From assembly GCA_020633675.1 (NCBI GenBank), contig JACKDE010000002.1:1054001-1118000 (forward strand): 64,000 nt of DNA. The letters run 5' to 3'. The notes beneath the pieces are model-generated. The model was not told where the DNA came from and ran no database searches. It worked only from the letters and a program-made list of their open reading frames with translations. Shown here in pieces: positions 18,414 through 26,797 of the stretch. A program made the translations under genes and the position numbers. This stretch comes from Deferribacteres bacterium (lineage in GTDB: Bacteria; Zhuqueibacterota; Zhuqueibacteria; Zhuqueibacterales; Geothermadaptataceae). Each line of letters begins with the position of its first letter. Position 1 is the stretch's first letter.

Positions 18414-21098
18414 ATGCCATTTGTGCAAGTTCGCTTATCGTTTTTTAAATATGCGTTTTTTCCCGTTATAGTTTTCCTGCTGTACAGCACAGCCTCAGCT
18501 CAGGTGCCGCACCCGAAGGACGTCTACGGCTTCACGCCGGGCGATGATTACAAGCTCGCGACCTACAACATGATGCTCGATTATTATCGCCAGCTCGATG
18601 CCGCCAGCGAGCGCGTGCAAATGCGCGAAATCGGCACATCGGTGCTCGGCAAGCCGCTCCTGCTGCTCACGATTTCCAGCGAAGAGAACCTGCAGCAACT
18701 CGACAAATGGCGTGACATGTCTGAGAAAATGGCGCGTGCCCGCATCGATGAAATGGAAGCACAGCAAATCGCCCACGACGGCAAAGCCATTGTTTGGATC
18801 GACGGCGGATTGCATGCCACCGAAGTCGCCCATGCGCAAATGACCAGCCTGCTGGCCTATCGTGTCGCTACGGAAGAGACGGCGGAAATGCAGCACATCC
18901 GCGAAAAGACCATCCTGCTGCTGATGCCGGTAATGAATCCCGACGGACTGGATATCGTGGCGAACTGGTACAAGAAAAACCTCGGCACCGCTTTCGAGAC
19001 CACCCGCCCGCCGGTGCTCTACCACCATTTTGTCGGCCACGACAATAATCGCGACTGGTTTATGAACAATATGCCGGAATCGTTCGCGGTCACCAACGTG
19101 CTCTATAACGAATGGTACCCGCAAATCGTCTACAACCATCATCAAAGCAGCCCAACCTGGACCCGCATTTTCCTGCCACCTTTTGCGGACCCGGTCAATC
19201 CAAACATCCATCCGGGAGTGACCACGGGCGTTAACTTGGTGGGCAGTGCCATGGCGAATCGCTTTGCCATGAAAAAGATGCCAGGTGTGGTTTCAAACAT
19301 GATTTTCAGCATGTGGTGGAATGGCGGTATGCGCACAGTGCCTTATTATCACAACATGATCGGCATTCTCACCGAAACCGCGCACGCCACACCCTCGCCG
19401 CGTTTTTACGATCCCGATTCGATGCCTAAAATGATCGGCAGCCGGCGCGCAGGCGGCATGATGACCAACGGTTCGAATATTTTCTATCCGTATCCATGGG
19501 AAGGTGGCGAATCCCGCTTTCGCGACCCGGTGCGCTACATGCTAACCGGCTCGATGGCTGTGCTCAAAGTTGCTGCTGATTTGCGAGAACAATTTTTGCT
19601 GAATATTTACCGAATGGGACGCGACGCCATCGCCAAAGGCGATACGGACAAGCCCTATGCATATGTGATTCCGCGCGAGCAATGGAACCGTGGGGAAGAT
19701 GTCAATCTGGTCAATATTCTACAAGTCGGCGGTGTCGAAATTCACCGCGCCAGTTCGGATTTTCAGACCGGTGGCAAGAAATATCCGGTCGGCTCATTCA
19801 TCATCTACGCTGCGCAAGCGTTCCGCCCTTATGCGGTGGATTTGCTCGAGAGGCAAGTCTATCCCGAACGCCGAAATGCCAGCGGCCAGCCCGATCCACC
19901 CTACGATATCGCCGGCTGGACTTTGCCGATGCAGATGGGTGTGCAGGTGGATTTGATCTCGGAAAAGTTTGACGCCAAAACCGAACCGATCATTGGGCAA
20001 GTCATGCCCATAGCGGGTGAAGTATCCGGCAAAAGGAGCTACGGCTATCTGCTGTCACACCGATCGAATTACAGCGCCAGGGCGGTCAATGAGCTGCTCG
20101 CTGCCGGTGACGAGGTATATTGGCTTGCCGAAGCCACCCGCGCCGATGGCCACAATTTTGAAGCGGGCACTATTTTGATCAAATCGAGCGGCGATGCAAC
20201 CAAAGAGCGCGTGGAAAAACTGGCGCAGCAACTTGGATTGGATTTTACCAGTGTCGATAAAATGCCGAATGGGCAGCACCATCAGCTCAAATTGCCAAGA
20301 ATCGGACTTTACAAGTCCTGGGTGGCCAATATGGATGAAGGCTGGACGCGCTGGCTACTGCGCGATTATGCCTTCCCGCTCGACACCCTGCACGACGCCG
20401 ACATCCGTAAAGCGGATTTGTCGCAATATCACGCCATCGTGCTACCGGATCAAAGCGCCAGCCGCATGCTAAACGGCCATGAGCCGGGGACGATGCCAGC
20501 GGAATTTACCGGCGGCCTCGGACTCGAAGGCACGCTGGCCTTGAAACGATACGCAGAACAGGGTGGCTTGCTGGTTGCCCTCGATAGCGCCAGCGATTTT
20601 CTGATCGAACAATTCGGCCTGCCAGTACGGAATGCAGTGGAAAATGTCCCATCGAGCCGGTTTTTCATTCCGGGTTCGCTGATTCGACTCGAGGTTGAAA
20701 CCGGTCATCCATTGGCATATGGCATGCCGCAAGAAGCCGCCGCCAATTTTGTCCGCAGCCGCGCCTTCAGCATCGTACGCATGGATGCGATGGGTGAGGG
20801 CGGCAAAGAAAAGCTGCCGGAGCTGCCTGCTCCGCCGGTCGAAGTGGTGGCGCGCTATGCCAAAAAAGATATTCTGATGAGCGGATGGGCGCTGGGCGAG
20901 AAACGCAATCTGGCTGGCAGAGCCGCGATGGTGCGGGTGCCGGTCGGCAAAGGCAGCGCGGTGCTGATCGGCTTCCGGCCGCAGTTCCGTGGCCAGCCGC
21001 GCGGGACGTACAAGCTGTTGTTCAATGCCCTGCATGCCGCCACGCTGGATGTGATGCCGGTATTTGAAAAACCAGCGACAAATATCGGAACGGAATGA
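18414..21098 (+). CDS. Secreted M14 metallocarboxypeptidase-like protein with amidotransferase-like domain
   Basis: An 894-residue exported protein. The signal peptide ends STASA-QV near residue 30. The M14 zinc site is His/Glu of GGLHATEVAH (about 134 and 137) and His of VYNHHQSS (about 242). A likely catalytic Glu lies in IGILTETAHA. The C-terminal third (from about residue 640) starts IGLYKSWVANMDEGWTRWL and resembles a class I amidotransferase-like fold. The start was chosen at ATG with CAGGAGAC upstream, giving a good signal peptide. A paralogue with the same C-terminal layout lies on the minus strand at the right end of the window. Role: probably periplasmic or surface peptide processing. 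Confidence 0.87.
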   Translation: MPFVQVRLSFFKYAFFPVIVFLLYSTASAQVPHPKDVYGFTPGDDYKLATYNMMLDYYRQLDAASERVQMREIGTSVLGKPLLLLTISSEENLQQLDKWRDMSEKMARARIDEMEAQQIAHDGKAIVWIDGGLHATEVAHAQMTSLLAYRVATEETAEMQHIREKTILLLMPVMNPDGLDIVANWYKKNLGTAFETTRPPVLYHHFVGHDNNRDWFMNNMPESFAVTNVLYNEWYPQIVYNHHQSSPTWTRIFLPPFADPVNPNIHPGVTTGVNLVGSAMANRFAMKKMPGVVSNMIFSMWWNGGMRTVPYYHNMIGILTETAHATPSPRFYDPDSMPKMIGSRRAGGMMTNGSNIFYPYPWEGGESRFRDPVRYMLTGSMAVLKVAADLREQFLLNIYRMGRDAIAKGDTDKPYAYVIPREQWNRGEDVNLVNILQVGGVEIHRASSDFQTGGKKYPVGSFIIYAAQAFRPYAVDLLERQVYPERRNASGQPDPPYDIAGWTLPMQMGVQVDLISEKFDAKTEPIIGQVMPIAGEVSGKRSYGYLLSHRSNYSARAVNELLAAGDEVYWLAEATRADGHNFEAGTILIKSSGDATKERVEKLAQQLGLDFTSVDKMPNGQHHQLKLPRIGLYKSWVANMDEGWTRWLLRDYAFPLDTLHDADIRKADLSQYHAIVLPDQSASRMLNGHEPGTMPAEFTGGLGLEGTLALKRYAEQGGLLVALDSASDFLIEQFGLPVRNAVENVPSSRFFIPGSLIRLEVETGHPLAYGMPQEAAANFVRSRAFSIVRMDAMGEGGKEKLPELPAPPVEVVARYAKKDILMSGWALGEKRNLAGRAAMVRVPVGKGSAVLIGFRPQFRGQPRGTYKLLFNALHAATLDVMPVFEKPATNIGTE

Positions 21099-21139
21099 GA
21101 ACGTAGATTTTTTTGATTTGTTTTTTTAGCGAGGTGAAA

Positions 21140-21754
21140 TTGAAAATTGAATTTTCAGAAAGAGCTACAAGGTGTTGCTCTGGAGCGTGTAAGCTGATCT
21201 TGTTATCGGCGTTTGTGACCCTACTCTTCGCTTGCAACCAGCAGACCGAGCAACCCAGCGTTTCGAACATCGAAGCGTTTGATCCGGTGAAGCTGGAGCA
21301 AAAGACCGTCATCGTTGAGCCCGATGGCGGCAAGACCTGGAATATCTTCAGCTTGCAGATCGTCGGCAAAATCATGAGCGAGCAGACCGATGGCGCATAC
21401 TCGGTGGTGCTGAGCACAACGCCACCCAATGGCGGGCCGCCGCTGCACGTCCATGACCGCGAAGACGAAGTGTTTTACGTGCTGGAAGGCACCTACGAAT
21501 TTACCTACGGCCAGCAAAAGAAGGTCGTGGGCAAAGGTGCATTGGTACATTTGCCGCGCAAGCTGCCGCACGGCTTCCGCAATGTCGGCGACACGCCGGG
21601 TTTGCTGCTGAATACCATCACACCCGGAGGCTTCGAGCAGTTTTTTGAAGAAATCGACCAACTACCGAAAAATCAGCCACTCGATCGCCAAAAAGTACAG
21701 GAAATCGCCAGCACGTATGGACTGAAGTTTTTGCCTGCTGACGGTGGCAAATAG
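21140..21754 (+). CDS. Cupin-domain lipoprotein
   Basis: A protein of about 204 residues with an N-terminal hydrophobic segment ending in a lipobox (SAFVTLLFAC). The single cupin domain has motif 1 in PPLHVHDREDEVFYVLEGTY (two His and Glu as metal ligands) and motif 2 in LVHLPRKLPHGFRNVGDTPG. This is the quercetin-dioxygenase-like small cupin pattern. No ATG is available; TTG was chosen because AGCGAGG lies six bases upstream, with a GTG two codons earlier as the alternative. It follows the M14 gene by 41 bases on the same strand. Substrate unknown. Confidence 0.8.
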   Translation: MKIEFSERATRCCSGACKLILLSAFVTLLFACNQQTEQPSVSNIEAFDPVKLEQKTVIVEPDGGKTWNIFSLQIVGKIMSEQTDGAYSVVLSTTPPNGGPPLHVHDREDEVFYVLEGTYEFTYGQQKKVVGKGALVHLPRKLPHGFRNVGDTPGLLLNTITPGGFEQFFEEIDQLPKNQPLDRQKVQEIASTYGLKFLPADGGK

Positions 21755-21848
21755 ATTTTGTTTGCTGAATTTCCAAGGCTGAACAATGAACCGCTGCGAA
21801 GTATTTTTTTTAAAAATCTTGTCTGAAAACTATTAACAGGAGTGTGCC

Positions 21849-22079
21849 ATGTTGATCATTTCCATCATTATCATTCTGTTTGGCCTGGTCGGAACAGGCC
21901 TGTCCATTTACTTGCGTTTAACAGTTGTATCGCCGTTTTTGCAAACTGAAGATGGCAAAAATGTCGATACCAAAGCGCTGACATTGCAGGGTATTCTCAA
22001 CACAGTATTTGTCTATTTTGCTATTTTGCACGTCATTATCGCCCTGATAGGCGTGAATTTTTTGCTGCAAGTGCTTTAA
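21849..22079 (+). CDS. Small two-helix membrane protein
   Basis: A 76-residue protein with two membrane segments (IISIIIILFGLVGTGLSIYL and VFVYFAILHVIIALIGVNFLL) joined by a polar loop that includes LQTEDGKNVDTKALTLQG. The start has AACAGGAGTG just upstream. No family recognised. It sits between the cupin lipoprotein and the CsgG-like gene, all on one strand. Confidence 0.65.
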   Translation: MLIISIIIILFGLVGTGLSIYLRLTVVSPFLQTEDGKNVDTKALTLQGILNTVFVYFAILHVIIALIGVNFLLQVL

Positions 22080-22103
22080 GTGGCATCTACCTGTTAAAAT
22101 AAA

Positions 22104-22144
22104 TTACCACATTTTTGCATTGCCTTTTTTGTTGGATGTGGTAA
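22104..22144. promoter_or_regulatory. Nine-base inverted repeat before the CsgG-like gene
   Basis: TTACCACAT and ATGTGGTAA are perfect inverted copies separated by 23 bases, about 65 bases before the CsgG-like start. This could be an operator or the foot of a hairpin. There is no further support. Confidence 0.25.
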
Positions 22145-22208
22145 GTTTATCGGTGTTGAAGCAATTGTGGGGCGCAAGCCTGAGAAGCGACACTTTTAGG
22201 AGGAAATT

Positions 22209-23120
22209 ATGCAGAATTTTGGCCGAATGAACCGGAAAACCTGGCTGGCAACCTTCATTGTGATGCTGCCTTGCCTGCTGCTGGGCAGAGAAAAGCCGCG
22301 TGTCGCGGTAGCAGAATTCTCTGTAAAAGCACCGCGTGCCAGCTACAAACTCGGCACGGCGATGAGTGATATTCTCATCCACGCGTTGGTGCAGTCCGGC
22401 AGATATCGCGTGCTCGAGCGCAGCGTGCTTGACAAAGTTCGCCAAGAGCAAAATCTGACCTTGTCCGGCGAAGTCGATGCCGCAACTGGCGCAAAATTCG
22501 GCAAGTTGGCAGGTGCGGAATTTCTGATCGTCGGGACAGTTTCACGATTTGAAGAGAAAACCAAGGGCGGTGGCATCGGTGGTGTGCTCAGTCGCAAGGT
22601 GGCTGGTGGCGCAGCTCTTTACGAGTCAGAGGTCGCGGTTATTGTGCGCGTCATCAATTCGACCAGCGGAGAAATTTTGCTTTCGGAAGAGATTTCGAAA
22701 AAAGGCCGGGCTGTTGGAGTTGGCGCATACACCTCTGTCCTCGGCGCGCCGATTGCCGGTGGGCTTTTTAAAAGCGCATCGATGCAAAAGGCTATCGAAA
22801 GTGCAATCGATGATGCGGTCAAAAAAATCGGCGAACGAATTCCGAGTGAAGGCGGTGGCAGCAGCGATTTGTCTGAAATTACGCTGTCGGTCGCAGGCAT
22901 CAATTTTGGCACCTTGCGCAAAATGACGGATATGCTGACCGGTCTGGATGGCGTCGAAGACGTGCAGAAAAGTCTGAGCGATGGTGTGGCAAGCATCACG
23001 GTGCAATATAAAGGCACTGCTGAAGAACTGGCAGACGCGCTTTACGCAAAAAAGTCCGGTGATATGGATTTTGAGATCACCGGCTTGTCGGATAGCAAAA
23101 TTGACATGAAAATGAAGTAG
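22209..23120 (+). CDS. CsgG/HfaB-like exported protein
   Basis: A 303-residue exported protein with a signal peptide (TWLATFIVMLPCLLLG). The domain has the CsgG/HfaB pattern: RVAVAEFSVKAP, ALVQSGRYRVLERSVLDKVRQEQ, AKFGKLAGAEFLIVGTVSRFEEK and VIVRVINSTSGEILLSE. A C-terminal region (about 215-303) with VEDVQKSLSDGVASITVQYKG may be a separate alpha-beta domain, as in some members. CsgG forms an outer-membrane curli secretion pore, but most relatives have other or unknown roles and no curli genes are nearby. The ribosome site is AGGAGG. Confidence 0.78.
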   Translation: MQNFGRMNRKTWLATFIVMLPCLLLGREKPRVAVAEFSVKAPRASYKLGTAMSDILIHALVQSGRYRVLERSVLDKVRQEQNLTLSGEVDAATGAKFGKLAGAEFLIVGTVSRFEEKTKGGGIGGVLSRKVAGGAALYESEVAVIVRVINSTSGEILLSEEISKKGRAVGVGAYTSVLGAPIAGGLFKSASMQKAIESAIDDAVKKIGERIPSEGGGSSDLSEITLSVAGINFGTLRKMTDMLTGLDGVEDVQKSLSDGVASITVQYKGTAEELADALYAKKSGDMDFEITGLSDSKIDMKMK

Positions 23121-23126
23121 CCGGGA

Positions 23127-23456
23127 TTGTTTGTGGATGCATTTGCATGGCTCGCTGAGCAAAAAATAAAAGCCGCCATTCGCGATGGCGCATTCGACAA
23201 GCTGCCGTTTCATGGCAAACCGCTCCAGCTCGATGCTGATGCTTCGGTGCCGGCAGTGCTGCGCATGAGCTTCCAGGTTTTGCGCAACGCTGGCATTTTG
23301 CCGGAAGAAATGCGGCTCAAAAAAGAGCTCAGCGAGCTGCAACAAACATTGCGCGAAACGGCTGATGAAACCACCCGGCGACATCTGCAGATGCAAGTCA
23401 GCATGCTGGAGACGCGCTACCAATTGCTGATAGCGCGCCATCGCAGGAGCTATTGA
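23127..23456 (+). CDS. DUF1992 (DnaJ-homologue C28-type) protein
   Basis: A 109-residue protein with the DUF1992 signature: FAWLAEQKIKAAIRDGAFDKLPFHGKPL at the N-terminus and VLRMSFQVLRNAGILPEEMRLKKEL in the middle. A helical C-terminus follows. Length is typical for the bacterial form. The start is TTG, with a GTG two codons later as the alternative; it is six bases after the CsgG-like stop. Function unknown. Confidence 0.8.
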   Translation: MFVDAFAWLAEQKIKAAIRDGAFDKLPFHGKPLQLDADASVPAVLRMSFQVLRNAGILPEEMRLKKELSELQQTLRETADETTRRHLQMQVSMLETRYQLLIARHRRSY

Positions 23457-23759
23457 AAGCGTCATTTCTGTCTTCTATCTGAATAGATTCCCGCGTTTTG
23501 ACGCAAAACAGCTTTTCGACCAGGCTTTTTCGTATTTTCTGCTCAAATTATTGGACACGATGAGCTGAGTAGCAAATATTATTTTGGCAAGGTAGCTGTC
23601 ACAAAACGTAAGATTTATGAATATTAGTATGCTACGATATGTAGGGGCATGGCGCGCCATGCCCCTACATAAGGACACAATGATTTTTTAGAGCATATTT
23701 TTTGATAGCTCCACTCCAAGTCTCTGCAATTCATGCCTGCAACTTGCTGCGCACCAAAA
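23457..23759. other. Gap between convergent genes
   Basis: About 300 bases between the DUF1992 gene and the minus-strand lipoprotein gene. No gene is supported. It contains a perfect 34-base palindrome, listed separately, and no clear T-tract terminator. Confidence 0.6.
23638..23671. repeat. Perfect 34-base palindrome (REP/MITE-like)
   Basis: A self-complementary sequence with 17-base arms meeting without a loop: TATGTAGGGGCATGGCG joined to its inverse. The GTAGGGGC.../...GCCCCTAC ends are of a type that recurs as dispersed palindromes in various bacterial genomes. It lies between the stops of two converging genes. The downstream bases (ATAAGGAC) lack a T run, so a simple terminator is unlikely. 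Confidence 0.7.
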
Positions 23760-24317
23760 TCATTCCAAATAAAGACGGTCGAAATACAGTACGATTTTTT
23801 CTTTCGGCTGCGCTGCATAGATTTTGAATAAGCCGACATGCTCCCGCTCAAAAATGCCATTCCCGGTTGTGTAGCGCAGCGAATCCAGCGCGATAGCAAA
23901 ATGCCGTGCGCCTGGCGCCAGCTCGAGTGGCACTTCCACGCGTTGCTCATATTGCGTTTCTCGACGGTCGGCGATCTTCAAATAGATCCGTACGCTATCG
24001 TCCCCCGGATTCATGACATCAAAATGCAGCATGGAGAATGTTGACCAGTCTTTGGGAAATTGCGTGGGTTTCAGGCCAGGATCAGGGCCGTTTTTGAGCT
24101 CAATGCGCAGACTGTAATCGCCATGGGTGGCAAAATCCTGCGAGCGTTCAAAGACTTCACCACAGCGCCAGACAAAGCGATCCAACTCGGCATCGCTCTC
24201 AAAATCATAATCAAATGCCCAGCGCGGCTGATCGTCGCCATCTTTGCATGCAGCCAACAACAGTCCTGCCAGAAACACCAATACGGCAAAACGCAATTTT
24301 ACATCAAGACGTCTCAT
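23760..24317 (-). CDS. Lipoprotein with carbohydrate-binding-like beta domain
   Basis: A 185-residue lipoprotein: the signal RFAVLVFLAGLLLAAC puts the lipid Cys near residue 24. The rest is beta-rich (RWAFDYDFESDAELDRFVW, GDYSLRIELKN, FSMLHFDVMNPGDDSVRIYLKI, IVLYFDRLYLE) and resembles the jelly-roll of carbohydrate-binding modules. That resemblance is by pattern only. Its start overlaps the last base of the metallophosphoesterase stop, so the two form one message. Function unknown. Confidence 0.65.
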   Translation of the reverse strand: MRRLDVKLRFAVLVFLAGLLLAACKDGDDQPRWAFDYDFESDAELDRFVWRCGEVFERSQDFATHGDYSLRIELKNGPDPGLKPTQFPKDWSTFSMLHFDVMNPGDDSVRIYLKIADRRETQYEQRVEVPLELAPGARHFAIALDSLRYTTGNGIFEREHVGLFKIYAAQPKEKIVLYFDRLYLE

Positions 24318-25198
24318 TACTTCTTCTCCGGCACAAATTCAATCACCGCAATTTCTGCCGGCACACCGAGCCGAAAAATGATGTCGGATGTGCCGACACC
24401 GCTGGTGACGTACAGCATTTTGTTGCGCTCCCGGAAGAATCCGTACATGTGCTCAGGATCCGGCTTGCGGCGCCACCATTTCCAAATGAAATCGGGCAGA
24501 TAAATTTGTCCCCCATGCGTGTCTCCTGCAAGCACCAGCACATTTTTAGAATCCGAAATGCTGTCAAAGACTGTTGAAGTATGGCTCAGCAAAATCGTGG
24601 GCGTGGCGGCGCTTAAGGAGTCCGCGAGTGAAACATCCGGCAACATGTACGGCCCGCAATCGATGCCGGCAATGCGCACAGGCAAAGACGACCGCGTGTG
24701 ATCGATGAACTGATCGCGAAGGAACTTCGTCTGGTTGAGCGAGATCGTTTCGGAGCCGGGTTTGGCGTGGCAAAAGGAACAGCTTGCACGCGAAAAAGAG
24801 TAGTCGGAATCTCCCATCACCGCGAACACGCCATCGCTGGCGCGCACCTTTTTGAGAAAATCGAAAGTGAGCTGATAGTCGTCCCACCAGCCGTACCAGC
24901 GCACCAGGTCGCCGGTCAGAAAAACGTAATCCGGCTGCAACGAATCCAGCATGTCGAGGACCACCTCCACATGTTGACTATCCTCGGTGCGGAAATGGGT
25001 GTCGCTGATGTGCACGAGTTTTTTGCCAGCGAGAACACTCGCAAAGGCATCATTTTCAATCGTCAAATGACGCACACGCACACGCGTCGAATCAAACGCC
25101 GCGGTTACAACGGTGATCATCACAAAGATGATCGCGAGAAAAAGAAGCCCTGATTTTTTTAAAAAAAAGGAGACGAAGCGCCAAATGAATGTGTGCAT
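24317..25198 (-). CDS. Membrane-anchored metallophosphoesterase
   Basis: A 293-residue calcineurin-type phosphoesterase with one N-terminal membrane anchor (LLFLAIIFVMITVVTA). Metal-site motifs: HISDTHF (D66, H68), LTGDLV (D97), a third motif that reads GDSD (129-132) where GNHD/E is usual, LLSHT (H206) and AGDTHGGQ (H228). Directly after the odd third motif is CSFCH (140-144), which matches a c-type haem or metal CXXCH pattern. The layout is like YkuE/YaeI-type enzymes, some of which act on lipid A precursors or other envelope phosphates. The substrate is unknown. It is followed by a lipoprotein gene overlapping by one base. Confidence 0.82.
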   Translation of the reverse strand: MHTFIWRFVSFFLKKSGLLFLAIIFVMITVVTAAFDSTRVRVRHLTIENDAFASVLAGKKLVHISDTHFRTEDSQHVEVVLDMLDSLQPDYVFLTGDLVRWYGWWDDYQLTFDFLKKVRASDGVFAVMGDSDYSFSRASCSFCHAKPGSETISLNQTKFLRDQFIDHTRSSLPVRIAGIDCGPYMLPDVSLADSLSAATPTILLSHTSTVFDSISDSKNVLVLAGDTHGGQIYLPDFIWKWWRRKPDPEHMYGFFRERNKMLYVTSGVGTSDIIFRLGVPAEIAVIEFVPEKK

Positions 25199-25285
25199 GC
25201 AGTCTGAGAAATTGGGTTTTTGAATAAAAATTTGCCTTTGAAAGTACGCGCAGCGCTGGAGCTTGCGGAGTGCAATCAGGATTTC

Positions 25286-25855
25286 TTACTGGCCGACTTG
25301 CTGATAGCGGAAGCAATCGACAATGTGATCGTTCACCATGCCGACAGCCTGCATGAAGGCATAGCAGATCGTCGAACCGACAAATGTGAAGCCGCGTTTT
25401 TTCAAATCCTTGCTCATGGCATCGGATTCGGCGGTTTGGGCCGGCAATTCTTTCAACGAGCGCCAGGCATTGACTTTAGGCTTGCCTTGTACAAATTGCC
25501 AGATGTAGGCATCGAAGCTGACAAACTCCTTTTTCACTGCCAGAAAGGCCCTGGCATTTTTGATGGCTGCAGCCACTTTGAGCCGGTTGCGCACAATGCC
25601 CGGATTGGCGAGCAATTCAGCCAGTTTGCTTTCATCGTACAGGGCAATTTTATGTGCATCGAAGTGATCGAACGCCAGGCGATAGTTTTCACGTTTTTTA
25701 AGAATCGTTGACCAGCTCAAGCCTGCCTGCGCGCCTTCCAAAATCAGCATTTCGAATAAAAGCCGGTCATCGTGCGCCGGCACACCCCACTCGTCGTCGT
25801 GGTATGCGACATAAAGCGGATCGTTTGCCGGCGCCCATTCGCACCGCTTTAACAT
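25286..25855 (-). CDS. tag: DNA-3-methyladenine glycosylase I
   Basis: TagI removes 3-methyladenine from alkylated DNA. The 189-residue product has the family features: the zinc ligands in KRCEWAP (Cys) and YHDDEWGVP (His), and HIVDCF near the C-terminus (His and Cys). It also has LLFEMLILEGAQAGLSWSTILKKRENYR, which holds the helix-hairpin-helix and catalytic Glu. ATG was chosen with GGAGGC just upstream; a TTG four codons earlier has no site. A DinB-family gene follows upstream on the same strand, making a small alkylation-stress neighbourhood with nfo about 10 kb away. Confidence 0.95.
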   Translation of the reverse strand: MLKRCEWAPANDPLYVAYHDDEWGVPAHDDRLLFEMLILEGAQAGLSWSTILKKRENYRLAFDHFDAHKIALYDESKLAELLANPGIVRNRLKVAAAIKNARAFLAVKKEFVSFDAYIWQFVQGKPKVNAWRSLKELPAQTAESDAMSKDLKKRGFTFVGSTICYAFMQAVGMVNDHIVDCFRYQQVGQ

Positions 25856-25917
25856 GTAAGCCTCCAATTCATCGTTTCAGAATAAAACAATCCTGTCCTG
25901 CAGCGCAAATCATCTCA

Positions 25918-26394
25918 TCACGCTTCCATGTACGGCATGGGCGGGACTTTACCGAGCAAACGCGAGTACACGGTCAAGGCGCCGCGGTGGTGCGCGGTGT
26001 GGTCGGTAATAGCACCGATAATCGCATAGCGGGGCTGCCCGCCCATCACCGGGCCTTCCGGCAAAGCTTCCGTCAGTTCGGAATCGCTTTTGGCGGAAAT
26101 CGTCTCGATTGCTTTGCTGATCGCTTGATCGAACCATTTCCTGGCAGCAGTGAGCGATGTGCAGGCGGAAACCTCACGATCGTGTTTTTCAAAGTCAAGA
26201 TCAAATCCTTGCGGACGAAATGCGCCGTCCAAAAACCAGTCGATGGTTTGCGCGGCGTGCGCGACGTGTTTTGCCACTGAAAACAACGGTTCTTTGGGTG
26301 CAAAGCTTGAATCCACTTCATCGAGACAGCGCGTGCTGCGCTGAAAATACTCTGCCGCGACCTTGAGTTCGCTGATCATCTCTTGCTTGTTCAT
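25918..26394 (-). CDS. DinB-family protein
   Basis: A 158-residue four-helix protein of the DinB/YfiT-like superfamily. Features are the N-terminal helix MISELKVAAEYFQRSTRCL, HVAHAAQTIDWFLDG with a conserved His, and ITDHTAHHRGALTVYSRL in the last helix, whose His residues complete the usual metal site. Members include damage-inducible proteins and thiol S-transferases; the substrate is unknown. It is transcribed towards tag with 62 bases between the two. Confidence 0.85.
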   Translation of the reverse strand: MNKQEMISELKVAAEYFQRSTRCLDEVDSSFAPKEPLFSVAKHVAHAAQTIDWFLDGAFRPQGFDLDFEKHDREVSACTSLTAARKWFDQAISKAIETISAKSDSELTEALPEGPVMGGQPRYAIIGAITDHTAHHRGALTVYSRLLGKVPPMPYMEA

Positions 26395-26797
26395 CGTCTT
26401 TCTCCCTGTTTTTGAAAAGTGTTTAGCCAGTTTTGGGCAAAGATAATATGTGACAATGACAACCTTGTGTCAGCAGCGAAAGCCAACATTCAATTTTTTT
26501 TGGCAGCATCGATCTGGCTCTCTTGTTTTGCGAATCCAAGTCGATGAAAAACAACGGCAAAATCAATACGATCGATTTTTGCGAGATTTATAAGCATTGC
26601 TTATCGGATGCAATCGTTTGTCGATAAAAGATCAAGCCTTTAATAAACAGATAGTTGTGCTGATTTGTAGGTTTCTTTTTTCGCTGGCATGATGGTTGAT
26701 TAAGTCAACTCGGAAGTGTCATCTGATGATACGGACGAACGCAAGCCGGGAGAGCGATTCTCATTAAATCGTGTTGAGAAGCAGGAAGGGCGTAAAG
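26395..26797. other. Divergent intergenic region
   Basis: About 400 AT-rich bases between the DinB gene (minus) and the first exported paralogue (plus). No gene is supported. A short perfect inverted repeat, ATAAGC-ATT-GCTTAT, lies at about 26590-26604. Promoters for both genes should lie here, but no clear -35/-10 pair was found. Confidence 0.5.

Noticed and set aside
23638..23671. The palindrome as a simple intrinsic terminator
   Set aside because: It lacks a T run on either strand and has no loop; a repeat element fits better, though a role in ending both convergent messages cannot be excluded.
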